Source: an uncultured Collinsella sp. (GTDB lineage Bacteria; Actinomycetota; Coriobacteriia; Coriobacteriales; Coriobacteriaceae). From it: a DNA stretch of 16,307 bases. This document shows positions 6,348 through 12,762 of this stretch, piece after piece. Made by a program: the position numbers and the translations under genes. Location: contig CAMQJB010000044.1 in the NCBI GenBank assembly GCA_947002045.1, positions 1 through 16,307 of the forward strand, written 5' to 3'. Position 1 is the first letter of the stretch; every line of letters begins with the position of its first letter. A model generated the notes under the pieces. It was not told where the DNA came from and made no database searches. It saw nothing but the letters and a program-made list of their open reading frames with translations.

Positions 6348-7403
6348 CTACTCCATGTAGTAGAAATCGTCAGCCGGAAGTTTACCACCCACGGCGCTCG
6401 CGTCCGCGTCGGACAGCACCTGCAGATACCCACTAAGTGCCGCCTTCATAACCTTGCCCGTCTGGCACACGAGCATGCACCCGGGAATCGCCTTCTCGGC
6501 GATCTTGGCGTTGTCCACGATGCCGGCATCGACCACGGCCTGCGCCCAGTCTGCCGGCGCCGCATTGACAGCCTTAACGCTCGCCGCATGGCAGCTCAAG
6601 AACTCCGCCACAGCCTCGGGATGTTCCTCGGCAAACGCGCGGCGCACCACGGTCACGCCCGTCAGCAGGCGCGAACCCGTGTCACCCGCCAGCTCGTCCC
6701 ACACATCGGTCAGACTTACCGGCGCTGACAGCTTGCCTTCGCTCTTGGCGATGGCAGCGGTCTTGAACGGCTCCGGCAGCACGCCCACGGCAGACGGATC
6801 GGCAAGCAGGGCCGACAGCACCTCGGTGGGCTCGCTCTTAAACTCGAGCGTCACCTGGCCGGTCAGGCCCGCGCGCTCCAGCAGGAAGTTCATGACGTAC
6901 TCTGGCGTGGTGCCCTTGCCCGTCATGTAGACGGTGCGACCCGCCAGATCGCCAAACGAGGCCACATTCGCGTCGCCCGTCACAACGTTCAGCACACCCA
7001 GCGTGTTGATGTCGATGACCTGCACCGCGCCCTCGGTCTTGTTGTAGAGCACGCTCGCCACATTGGCGGGCACTAGGGCGATATCGACATCGCCCTGAAT
7101 GACCTTGGGCACGATCTCGTCGGCGGCGGTGTTGATCGCAAAGTCGAACTCGTTGTCCGTGGCACCGTCGGCCGCCCGGTCCATAAACTGCACCAGACCG
7201 ATTGACGTCGGACCCTTGAGCGAGGCGACGTGCACCTCAACCGGCTCGGCAGCGGCACCGGCGCCGTCCGTGGCAGCCGAGCCCGCAGCAGACCCAGCCC
7301 CGGCAGCCCCGCCGCCACAGCCAGCCAGCGCAAGCGACAGCGCGCCCGCGGCGAGCGCCGAGGCAAACCCCCGGCGCGACATCTCAAAATCAAACGCGCG
7401 CAT
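6348..7403 (-). CDS. ABC transporter substrate-binding lipoprotein (SsuA/THI5-like), Tat-type signal
   Basis: A 351-residue exported lipoprotein. The N terminus has a twin-arginine pattern (SRRGF at residues 9-13), a hydrophobic stretch, and a lipobox LAGC whose Cys29 would carry the lipid. A Gly/Ala/Ser linker follows. The mature part has the two-lobe periplasmic-binding layout of the SsuA/TauA/THI5 group: a first strand VEVHVASLKGPTSIGL, then VIQGDVDIALVPANVASVLYN near 104-125 and GRTVYMTGKGTTPEYVM near 155. The ligand cannot be read from the sequence. The ATG at 7403 lies only 2 bases after the hydrogenase stop, and its ribosome site (GAGGGG) lies inside the hydrogenase gene. It therefore belongs to the hydrogenase operon and should feed the permease-ATPase fusion that follows. 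An ATG at 7382, directly before the twin-arginine motif, is an alternative start with a weaker ribosome site. Confidence 0.85.
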   Translation of the reverse strand: MRAFDFEMSRRGFASALAAGALSLALAGCGGGAAGAGSAAGSAATDGAGAAAEPVEVHVASLKGPTSIGLVQFMDRAADGATDNEFDFAINTAADEIVPKVIQGDVDIALVPANVASVLYNKTEGAVQVIDINTLGVLNVVTGDANVASFGDLAGRTVYMTGKGTTPEYVMNFLLERAGLTGQVTLEFKSEPTEVLSALLADPSAVGVLPEPFKTAAIAKSEGKLSAPVSLTDVWDELAGDTGSRLLTGVTVVRRAFAEEHPEAVAEFLSCHAASVKAVNAAPADWAQAVVDAGIVDNAKIAEKAIPGCMLVCQTGKVMKAALSGYLQVLSDADASAVGGKLPADDFYYME

Positions 7404-7405
7404 CG

Positions 7406-9217
7406 CTAGCACGTCCCCTCGTTGGGCATCGACCAGGCGTGATGGTCGGTATGCAGCAGCTCCTCGGCCAGCGGCGAGAGCGGCGCGCCCAAAAACTCGC
7501 TGTAGCACGCCTGGACATCGGGATTCTCGTGCGAGAAGCGAATGTCCGCCTTCGCATCCAGGCCCCACAGCACCTGGCCGCGCTCGGCCGCCAGCTCGCA
7601 GCCGTCGTGGATGGGCTGACCGCCGCCGCCGACGCAGCCGCCCGGGCATGCCATGACCTCAACGAAGTCATAGCTCACGCGGCCGTCGCGAATCGCGTCG
7701 AGCAGGCGGGCGGCGTTGCCCAACCCGTGCGCCACGGCGACGCGTACCTTGGTGCCATCGATATCGGCGACGGCTTCCTTCCAGCCATCCAGGCCACGCA
7801 CGTCGGTAAAGAAATCCGCATCCGGGTTCTTGCCCGTCACCAGGTAATAGGCCGAGCGCACGGCTGCCTCCATCACGCCGCCCGTGGCGCCAAAAATCAC
7901 GCCCGCGCCCGTGCCAAAGCCCAGCGGCGTATCGAGCGACTCCTCGACCAGCGTGTCCACGCTCACGTGGCTCGCGCGGATCATGCGCACCATCTCGCGC
8001 ACCGTCAGCGCAACGTCCACATCGGGCGTGCCGTCCTCGCCCACCATGCTCGGCAGCGCGCACTCGGCCTTCTTGGCCGTGCACGGCATAACGGACACCA
8101 CGAAAAGGCGCTCGGGCTCCACGCTCAGCACCTTGGCGTAGTAGGTCTTGGCAATAGCGCCGAACATCTGCTGTGGCGACTTGGACGTGGACAGGCTGTC
8201 GACAAACTCCGGATAGAGCGCCTTCACAAAGCGCACCCAGCCCGGGCAGCAGCTCGTGAACATGGGCCAGCCGCGGCTGTCGCCCTCGCCCTTGGCGGCC
8301 TTACCCAGGCGCTCGAGCAGCTCGGAGCCCTCCTCCATAATGGTAAGGTCGGCCGAGAAATCGGTGTCGAACACGTACTCAAAGCCAACGCGGCGCAGTG
8401 CGCAGGCCAGGCGCTCGACGGTAGCCTCCTCGCGCGGAATGCCGAGCTCCTCGCCCCAGGCGCTACGCACGGCCGGCGCAATCTGCACCAGCACGATCTT
8501 GTCGGGATTAGCGAGCGCGTCAAACACGGTCTCGGTATCGTCGCGCTCGCGCAGTGCGCCCGTCGGGCAATGCGTAATGCACTGGCCGCACGCGACGCAA
8601 TCGGTCTTGCCAATCGGCGCGCGCCCGCGGGTACCCACGGCGGTATGCGTGGCGCGGTTGGTCAGGTCCCAAATCCCTAGGCCCTGCACGCTCTCGCACA
8701 CTTTGATGCAGCGCATGCATTTAATGCACTTGTCGTTTTCGCGGATGATGGGAAAATCGAAATCCCAGCCCTCGCCCGCCAAATGCCTTTGATACGGCAG
8801 ATAGAAAATGCCCAGGTCGTTGGCGATGGTCTGTAGGTTGCAGTTGCCGCTGCGCACGCAGCTCGTGCATTGCGAATCGTGCTGCGAAAGCAGCAGCTGC
8901 ACGTTGGTGCGACGGGCCTCGCGGGCCTTGGGGCTGTTGGTGTGCACCACCATGCCGTCGAGCACGTAGTTGTTGCAGGCGGCAACCAGCTGGTCGCAGC
9001 CCTCGACCTCGACCACGCACACGCGGCAGCCGCCGATCTCGTTTAGATCGCGCAGATAGCACAGGGTGGGAATCTGAATGCCGGCGGACTTGGCCGCATC
9101 CAGGATCGTGGTGTGCTCGGGTACCACGACCTCACAATTATCGATAGTGAGCTTGACCATATTGAGTGCTCCGTTTTCGCTGTTGTCGCCGACGGTGGTT
9201 TTGTTGAGCTCTACCAT
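7406..9217 (-). CDS. hydA: [FeFe] hydrogenase catalytic subunit, NuoG-like N terminus (HydDB group A2-like)
   Basis: A 603-residue iron-only hydrogenase. A [2Fe-2S] domain comes first (Cys53, 64, 67, 81), then the HX3CX2CX5C cluster site (His113, Cys117, 120, 126) and two [4Fe-4S] ferredoxin sites (Cys164/167/170/174 and Cys207/210/213/217). The H-cluster domain has all three signatures: TSCCPGW (321-327), MPCTAKKAE (377-385) and ACPGGCVGGGGQP (523-535). Cys324, 379, 524 and 528 should bind the H-cluster and Cys323 should be the proton-relay cysteine; the spacing matches the Clostridium enzyme CpI almost exactly. The enzyme interconverts protons and H2 in the cytoplasm. Its partner upstream is a NuoF/GltD-like flavoprotein, the pairing described for group A2 enzymes. 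The start ATG at 9217 overlaps the partner's stop codon and has a GGAGG site; an ATG at 9160 is possible. The HydE, HydF and HydG maturases are not in this window. Confidence 0.95.
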   Translation of the reverse strand: MVELNKTTVGDNSENGALNMVKLTIDNCEVVVPEHTTILDAAKSAGIQIPTLCYLRDLNEIGGCRVCVVEVEGCDQLVAACNNYVLDGMVVHTNSPKAREARRTNVQLLLSQHDSQCTSCVRSGNCNLQTIANDLGIFYLPYQRHLAGEGWDFDFPIIRENDKCIKCMRCIKVCESVQGLGIWDLTNRATHTAVGTRGRAPIGKTDCVACGQCITHCPTGALRERDDTETVFDALANPDKIVLVQIAPAVRSAWGEELGIPREEATVERLACALRRVGFEYVFDTDFSADLTIMEEGSELLERLGKAAKGEGDSRGWPMFTSCCPGWVRFVKALYPEFVDSLSTSKSPQQMFGAIAKTYYAKVLSVEPERLFVVSVMPCTAKKAECALPSMVGEDGTPDVDVALTVREMVRMIRASHVSVDTLVEESLDTPLGFGTGAGVIFGATGGVMEAAVRSAYYLVTGKNPDADFFTDVRGLDGWKEAVADIDGTKVRVAVAHGLGNAARLLDAIRDGRVSYDFVEVMACPGGCVGGGGQPIHDGCELAAERGQVLWGLDAKADIRFSHENPDVQACYSEFLGAPLSPLAEELLHTDHHAWSMPNEGTC

Positions 9218-11043
9218 TCCAGGTTCCTCCCTCCGCGGAACGCGCCAAAGCCAAAGTGGTCGCAGCGCAGGCAGCGGCTCGCCTCCTGGCGCGCCTCCTC
9301 CTCGGTGAGACCCTGCTCGACCAGATTCCAATCGTGAATGCGCTCGCCGGCCTCGCGCTCGCCCAGCTCGCAGCGGCCGCACTCGTGCTTGCCCTTAAAC
9401 TGCACGGTCGGCAGCTCCACGTCGAGCTTGATCTTGTGGTCAAAGCCCAGGTAGCGGTCGATGTTTGCCGAAGCCACGCGGCCGGCGTTGATGGCACGGA
9501 TGACGGTGGCGGGACCGGTCTGGCAGTCGCCGCCGCTAAAGAGGCCATCGAAGTTGGGCACGGCGCCGTCCGAATCGGTAACGACGCGACCCCACTTGCA
9601 GGCGATGCCCATGTCCTCAAACGGCTTGGAATCGATGTCCTGGCCAATGGCCACAAACACGCGCTCGCAGGGAATGACGCGCTCGGGCGTGGCTGCGGCA
9701 CGCGGGGCCGGACGCCCACGGCGAGGCTCGCCGATAATCTGCGGTTGCACGCGCAGGCCGCTCACGCGACCATCTTCGCCCGTCTCGATGGCGAGCGGGG
9801 CCGTAAGCTCCAGAACCTCGCAACCCTCGGCCTGGGCGCCGGCGATTTCGGCGTCCTGAGCCGTCATATCGCAGATGCGACGGCGGTAGACGATGCTTAC
9901 CTTTTCGGCACCGCAGCGCACGGCAGAGCGCGCCACGTCCATGGCCACGTTGCCGCCGCCGATGACGCACACGCGCTGACCGCTCAGGTCGGGCAGCTCG
10001 TCGTCGCCGATGGCGCGCAGCATCTTGACGGCCGACTCCACGCCGGGCGCCTCTTCGCCCGGAAGGCCGAGTTTCTTATCGCTGTGGGCACCAATGGCCA
10101 GGTAGACGGCATCGAACTCGTCGCGCAGGCGGGCAAGCTCCTCGCCATTGACGGAGTGGTCGAGTTCCACGTTGATGCCGGCGCTCAAGATCCAGTCGAT
10201 CTCGGCCTGCAGGCGCTCGCGCGGCAGACGGTAGCTGGGAATGCCATAGCGCAGCATGCCGCCCAGGTGGTGGCGCTGCTCAAAGATGGTCACCTTATGG
10301 CCCATCACGGCCAGGTAGTAGGCACAGGAAAGGCCAGCCGGGCCGCCGCCGATCACGGAGACGCGCTTACCGGTGTTGTCCACTACATGCGGCTTGTGGT
10401 CGTTGAGGTCACTGTGTTCAACGGCAAAACGCTTGAGGGCGAGGATGTTCATGGGGTCGTCGACCATGCCACGGCGGCAATGCATCTCGCAGGGATGCTC
10501 GCACACCAGGCCGCAAACGAGCGGCAGCGGGTTATTCTTGCGGATGACCTTGACGGCATCGGCATAGCGGCCGGCCTCGACGAGCGAAATGTAACCGGGA
10601 ATGTCGACATGCGCCGGACAGCCCGAGACGCACGGGACGCGGGCCTCGCGGTCAAAGCCACAGGAGTGCTCGCGGATGTGGTGCTCAAAATCGTCACGGA
10701 AACCGCGGATAGCCGTAAGCGCCATGGCGCCGGCCTCGTAACCGATGGCGCAATCGCTCGAAAGATAGATGGTGCGGGCGGTGCGCTCGATCAGATTGAG
10801 CGTGGACTCGTCGGCGCGGCCCTCGAGCACATCGGCGAGCAGATCGCTCAGCGCGCTCAGGCCCACGCGGCAGGGCGTGCACTTGCCGCAGCTCTGGGTG
10901 GAGCACAGGTTGACGAGCGCTGCCGTAAACTCAACGGGACACGGGGCGAGCGAACTCACCGCCAGACGACGTCCGAGCGCATCGTGCAGGTCGTCCATGA
11001 CGGCCTGAGCGTGGCTGCGTTCCATTACGTGCAGTCGAGCCAT
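9211..11043 (-). CDS. NuoF C-terminal iron-sulfur domain fused to a GltD-like NAD(P)H oxidoreductase
   Basis: A 610-residue electron-transfer flavoprotein, first gene of the hydrogenase operon. Residues 30-125 match the C-terminal [4Fe-4S] domain of NuoF (SCGKCTPC at 51-58 and Cys98). From about 130 it follows the small subunit of glutamate synthase (GltD): a cysteine-rich N-terminal iron-sulfur domain (Cys138, 142, 177, 181, 185, 189), an FAD site GGGPAGLS (232-239), GIPSYRLP (267-274), and a second Rossmann site VIGGGNVAMDVARSA for NAD(P)H. The last 60 residues add CGRC and CLRCDHFGFG, a further possible metal site. It lacks the FMN domain of a full NuoF and no GltB gene is nearby, so it probably serves the hydrogenase rather than glutamate synthesis. 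The ATG at 11043 has a GAGGGG site; a GTG at 11058 is less likely. Its stop overlaps the hydrogenase start by 7 bases, so the two are translationally coupled. Confidence 0.9.
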   Translation of the reverse strand: MARLHVMERSHAQAVMDDLHDALGRRLAVSSLAPCPVEFTAALVNLCSTQSCGKCTPCRVGLSALSDLLADVLEGRADESTLNLIERTARTIYLSSDCAIGYEAGAMALTAIRGFRDDFEHHIREHSCGFDREARVPCVSGCPAHVDIPGYISLVEAGRYADAVKVIRKNNPLPLVCGLVCEHPCEMHCRRGMVDDPMNILALKRFAVEHSDLNDHKPHVVDNTGKRVSVIGGGPAGLSCAYYLAVMGHKVTIFEQRHHLGGMLRYGIPSYRLPRERLQAEIDWILSAGINVELDHSVNGEELARLRDEFDAVYLAIGAHSDKKLGLPGEEAPGVESAVKMLRAIGDDELPDLSGQRVCVIGGGNVAMDVARSAVRCGAEKVSIVYRRRICDMTAQDAEIAGAQAEGCEVLELTAPLAIETGEDGRVSGLRVQPQIIGEPRRGRPAPRAAATPERVIPCERVFVAIGQDIDSKPFEDMGIACKWGRVVTDSDGAVPNFDGLFSGGDCQTGPATVIRAINAGRVASANIDRYLGFDHKIKLDVELPTVQFKGKHECGRCELGEREAGERIHDWNLVEQGLTEEEARQEASRCLRCDHFGFGAFRGGRNLEW

Positions 11044-11204
11044 AAGATCCCCTCTCACATGGCAGCCCGGAGGCGAGGCCGGGCGAAATTGCTACACGCA
11101 CAACACTGACCTAAAAAGTTGTGAGGTCTCCGTACGGTTCGGCAGGCGGTATAAAATGTCACCCTCAGCGGTGAAATAGAACATTACCGCAGATAAATGC
11201 CATA

Positions 11205-11226
11205 TTTGATAAAACGCGTTACCAAA
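11205..11226. promoter_or_regulatory. Candidate redox operator upstream of the hydrogenase operon
   Basis: TTTGATAA (11205-11212) and TTACCAAA (11219-11226) form an inverted repeat with one mismatch around AACGCG. The outline TTGNTAA-N6-TTANCAA recalls sites of the NADH sensor Rex (TTGTGAA-N4-TTCACAA), which often controls hydrogenase genes. The spacer here is 6 bases rather than 4, so the match is imperfect. Confidence 0.3.
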
Positions 11227-11270
11227 TTGCAATATTCAATGTGAAAAAGAGCGCCTTACTATTTTTCCTT

Positions 11271-11341
11271 TTTGATCCGTATTCCTCCGTCCCCTTCGGA
11301 TCACATGATCCCTTGGGAACGGAGGAAAACGGATCGTTTTT
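11271..11341. repeat. Large palindromic element built from two inverted GGACGGAGGAAAACG copies
   Basis: Arms at 11274-11294 and 11315-11335 are 21 bases long and pair at 19 positions. The 20-base centre contains a second perfect palindrome (GGATCA-CA-TGATCC, 11298-11311). The plus strand carries a T run before and after. The right arm (11310-11340) matches 4921-4951 at 27 of 31 positions, so this is a dispersed repeat. On the plus strand it could act as a terminator, but no plus-strand gene leads into it. Confidence 0.75.
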
Positions 11342-11371
11342 GGTGCAAAAGGGCCAGGTTTGTTTGCACCA
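11341..11371 (-). terminator. Hairpin after the flavodoxin-ferredoxin gene, possible terminator
   Basis: TGGTGCAAA (11341-11349) and TTTGCACCA (11363-11371) form a 9-bp stem with a 13-base loop, 12 bases after the stop of the gene at 11384-12145. On the minus strand an A run rather than a T run follows, so it is not a textbook terminator. It may work together with the larger palindrome beyond it. Confidence 0.35.
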
Positions 11372-11383
11372 ATCTCACTTGCG

Positions 11384-12145
11384 CTAGATGAAGAGCTCGC
11401 ATTCCTTCCGCGCGACGCAAACCTTGCTCAGCATCTGGGAAACAGCGGATAGTTTGTTGGAATCAAGCTTGCGAGCACCTCGCGGACATACGGCGATGCA
11501 GCGCATGCAGGAGATGCACGCCTCGCCAGCTGCTCGTTTGGGGTCACTCTTGTCGATAGCGCAAACGGGGCACGCCGCGGCGCATGCACCGCAGGAGACA
11601 CAATCCTCTGTTGCCTCGGGTGCCATGCGGTGACCTCCGGCTTGTTTATAAGGACGATTGCCGGGGATAGAGGGCCCGGACGCATCCTCAGCCAACAGCT
11701 TTTGCTGAATTTGCTGCGCAAACTCTGCGAGCTGCGCCGCATCCTGCGCATCCGGTCGCCCAGCAGCAAACTGACGAGCAACGGAATGCTCAGCAATAGC
11801 AGAAACCGCTGCAACAACCCTAAATACGGCGCGCTTCGCAACGTCCTCCAGCTCTACGAGCGTGTCCTCAAACGCGCGGTTTCCGTATACGCAAACCAAA
11901 ACAGCCCGAGCCCCGTTGCCGCGCACCATGCCCAACCGGTCAGCCACCACAGCCGGGATTCTACCGGCATACGCCGGCACAGAGATTACGGCCACGTCGT
12001 CCTCAGTCATCGAGACAGCGCTGAAATCTAGCCCGCTATCGGCCAGATCGACGGTAACGGTATTCTTGCCCAGTGCCCCGGCCACAAGGCCAGACACCTT
12101 CCGCGTTCCACCCGTCGGACTAAACACAATTTCGAATACGCTCAT
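11384..12145 (-). CDS. Flavodoxin-type protein with two [4Fe-4S] ferredoxin motifs (EFR1-like)
   Basis: A 253-residue electron carrier. The N-terminal half has a flavodoxin fold with the FMN phosphate loop SPTGGTRK (residues 9-16), the VPAYAGRIP segment (56-64) and VYGNRAFEDTLVEL (87-100). The C-terminal part has two ferredoxin clusters: CX2CX2CX3C at Cys182/185/188/192 and Cys210/213/216/220. A flavodoxin joined to a 2[4Fe-4S] ferredoxin is known in anaerobes as the EFR1 type. The specific partner is unknown; the hydrogenase operon downstream is an obvious candidate but has its own promoter region. The ATG at 12145 has a good ribosome site (GGGGAGGG, about 8 bases away); an in-frame start at 12172 is less likely. 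The last 10 residues hold two extra cysteines (Cys243, Cys249). Confidence 0.88.
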   Translation of the reverse strand: MSVFEIVFSPTGGTRKVSGLVAGALGKNTVTVDLADSGLDFSAVSMTEDDVAVISVPAYAGRIPAVVADRLGMVRGNGARAVLVCVYGNRAFEDTLVELEDVAKRAVFRVVAAVSAIAEHSVARQFAAGRPDAQDAAQLAEFAQQIQQKLLAEDASGPSIPGNRPYKQAGGHRMAPEATEDCVSCGACAAACPVCAIDKSDPKRAAGEACISCMRCIAVCPRGARKLDSNKLSAVSQMLSKVCVARKECELFI

Positions 12146-12201
12146 CGAGGCACCCTCCCCTACGCCTGGCAACGCGTCAAGCCGCTTTCACATCCAGCCA
12201 G

Positions 12202-12239
12202 AGTATACGGCGCATGGGATCCCCGTTTTGGTGCACCAA
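12202..12239 (-). promoter_or_regulatory. Candidate promoter of the flavodoxin-ferredoxin gene with a 12-bp palindromic operator
   Basis: A TATACT -10 (12207 to 12202 on the minus strand) stands about 57 bases before the start codon. The matching -35 (CAAAAC, 17 bases upstream) is poor, and the perfect palindrome TTGGTGCACCAA (12228-12239) lies right at that place, centred about 39 bases before a likely transcript start. That layout fits an activator site. The palindrome is seen directly; the promoter is inferred. Confidence 0.4.
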
Positions 12240-12356
12240 GCACCCCAATGCACCCACCCTACGCTGTCTGCCTCTTCGTTTTGTATAAATTACGGTACAG
12301 ATTGCATATACTTACTGGATACCGCCGCGTTCTCCTGAGGTACCCCATCCCGGCAC

Positions 12357-12589
12357 GTGCAAAAAACGGAGTATTCTGCAACGTGACCGCGTCAGCACCG
12401 CCGCGGGTGGGCAAAACTGTAGGGCGCCGTATCATTCTAAGTCCCGACATGGCGAGAATGACGCGCCCCTGCTCCGGAAAACGGCGAAATCTGACTCGGA
12501 ACGCTCGCTAGGGATATCCGAAGGCCACCGTTGGCGACGTCGAATCATATGCAGACAACTCGAACTGCAGAATACTCCAAAAAATGCAC
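12357..12589. repeat. Inverted-repeat pair GTGCA-N6-GGAGTATTCTGCA enclosing 185 bp
   Basis: The 24 bases at 12357-12380 and the reverse complement of 12566-12589 agree at the first 5 positions and the last 13, with a 6-base middle of AAAAAC in one and TTTTTT in the other. The pair encloses 185 bases with no gene. It could be a small mobile or repeated element, or two sites for one DNA-binding protein. Confidence 0.6.
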
Positions 12590-12694
12590 GGCGCACCCCA
12601 TGGGACCCATTGCTGCATGGCAGAAAATAGGTCCTCGGCATCCCCCAGATGCATTCCCGAGAACATCACGTTTGAATTAGCGATGGACACGGCA

Positions 12695-12730
12695 AACAAA
12701 AGGGCCCGAGCGTTGTTTGCTCGGGCCCTT
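12695..12730 (-). terminator. Rho-independent terminator of the helicase gene
   Basis: A perfect 12-bp GC-rich stem (12700-12711 with 12719-12730) and a 7-base loop are followed on the minus strand by TTTTGTTT. It begins 32 bases after the helicase stop codon. Confidence 0.9.
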
Positions 12731-12762
12731 AGCTTGTCTCACGCTAGCGCGCGATGCGCATC

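Larger units (their letters stand above)
11044..11383. other. 340-bp intergenic region: promoter of the hydrogenase operon and large hairpins
   Basis: No gene is seen here. From the operon start outward it holds an about 100-base leader, a possible minus-strand -10 (TATACC, 11153-11148) with a small TCACC/GGTGA inverted repeat inside the spacer (11159-11174), an AT-rich stretch with a dyad at 11205-11226, the large palindromic element at 11274-11335, and the hairpin at 11341-11371 next to the end of the flavodoxin-ferredoxin gene. The region is clearly more AT-rich than the genes around it. The promoter call is weak, because the matching -35 (TTTCAC) is poor. Confidence 0.5.
12146..12762. other. 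617-bp intergenic region with inverted repeats and no convincing gene
   Basis: From the flavodoxin-ferredoxin gene outward it holds a minus-strand TATACT box at 12207-12202, a perfect palindrome at 12228-12239, the inverted-repeat pair at 12357-12380 and 12566-12589, and the helicase terminator at 12700-12730. Short frames exist, for example 12508-12699 on the minus strand, but none has a ribosome site or a recognisable product. About 190 bases between the paired repeats are otherwise unexplained. Confidence 0.55.

Noticed and set aside
9211..11043. Glutamate synthase small subunit (gltD) as the gene name
   Set aside because: The NuoF-type N-terminal domain, the overlap with the hydrogenase gene and the absence of gltB argue for a hydrogenase partner instead.
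9256..11109. 617-codon plus-strand open frame opposite the hydrogenase partner gene
   Set aside because: It is antisense to a clearly recognised flavoprotein, with no ribosome site and no domain. GC-rich third positions leave few stops on the opposite strand.
12357..12589. Small transposon (MITE) bounded by terminal inverted repeats
   Set aside because: No target-site duplication is visible at the outer edges and the middle of each arm differs, so the repeat is reported without a transposon call.
12508..12699. 63-codon minus-strand frame that could be a small gene
   Set aside because: It would start with TTG inside the T run of the helicase terminator, has no ribosome site, and overlaps an intergenic repeat arm. 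It is kept only as unexplained sequence.
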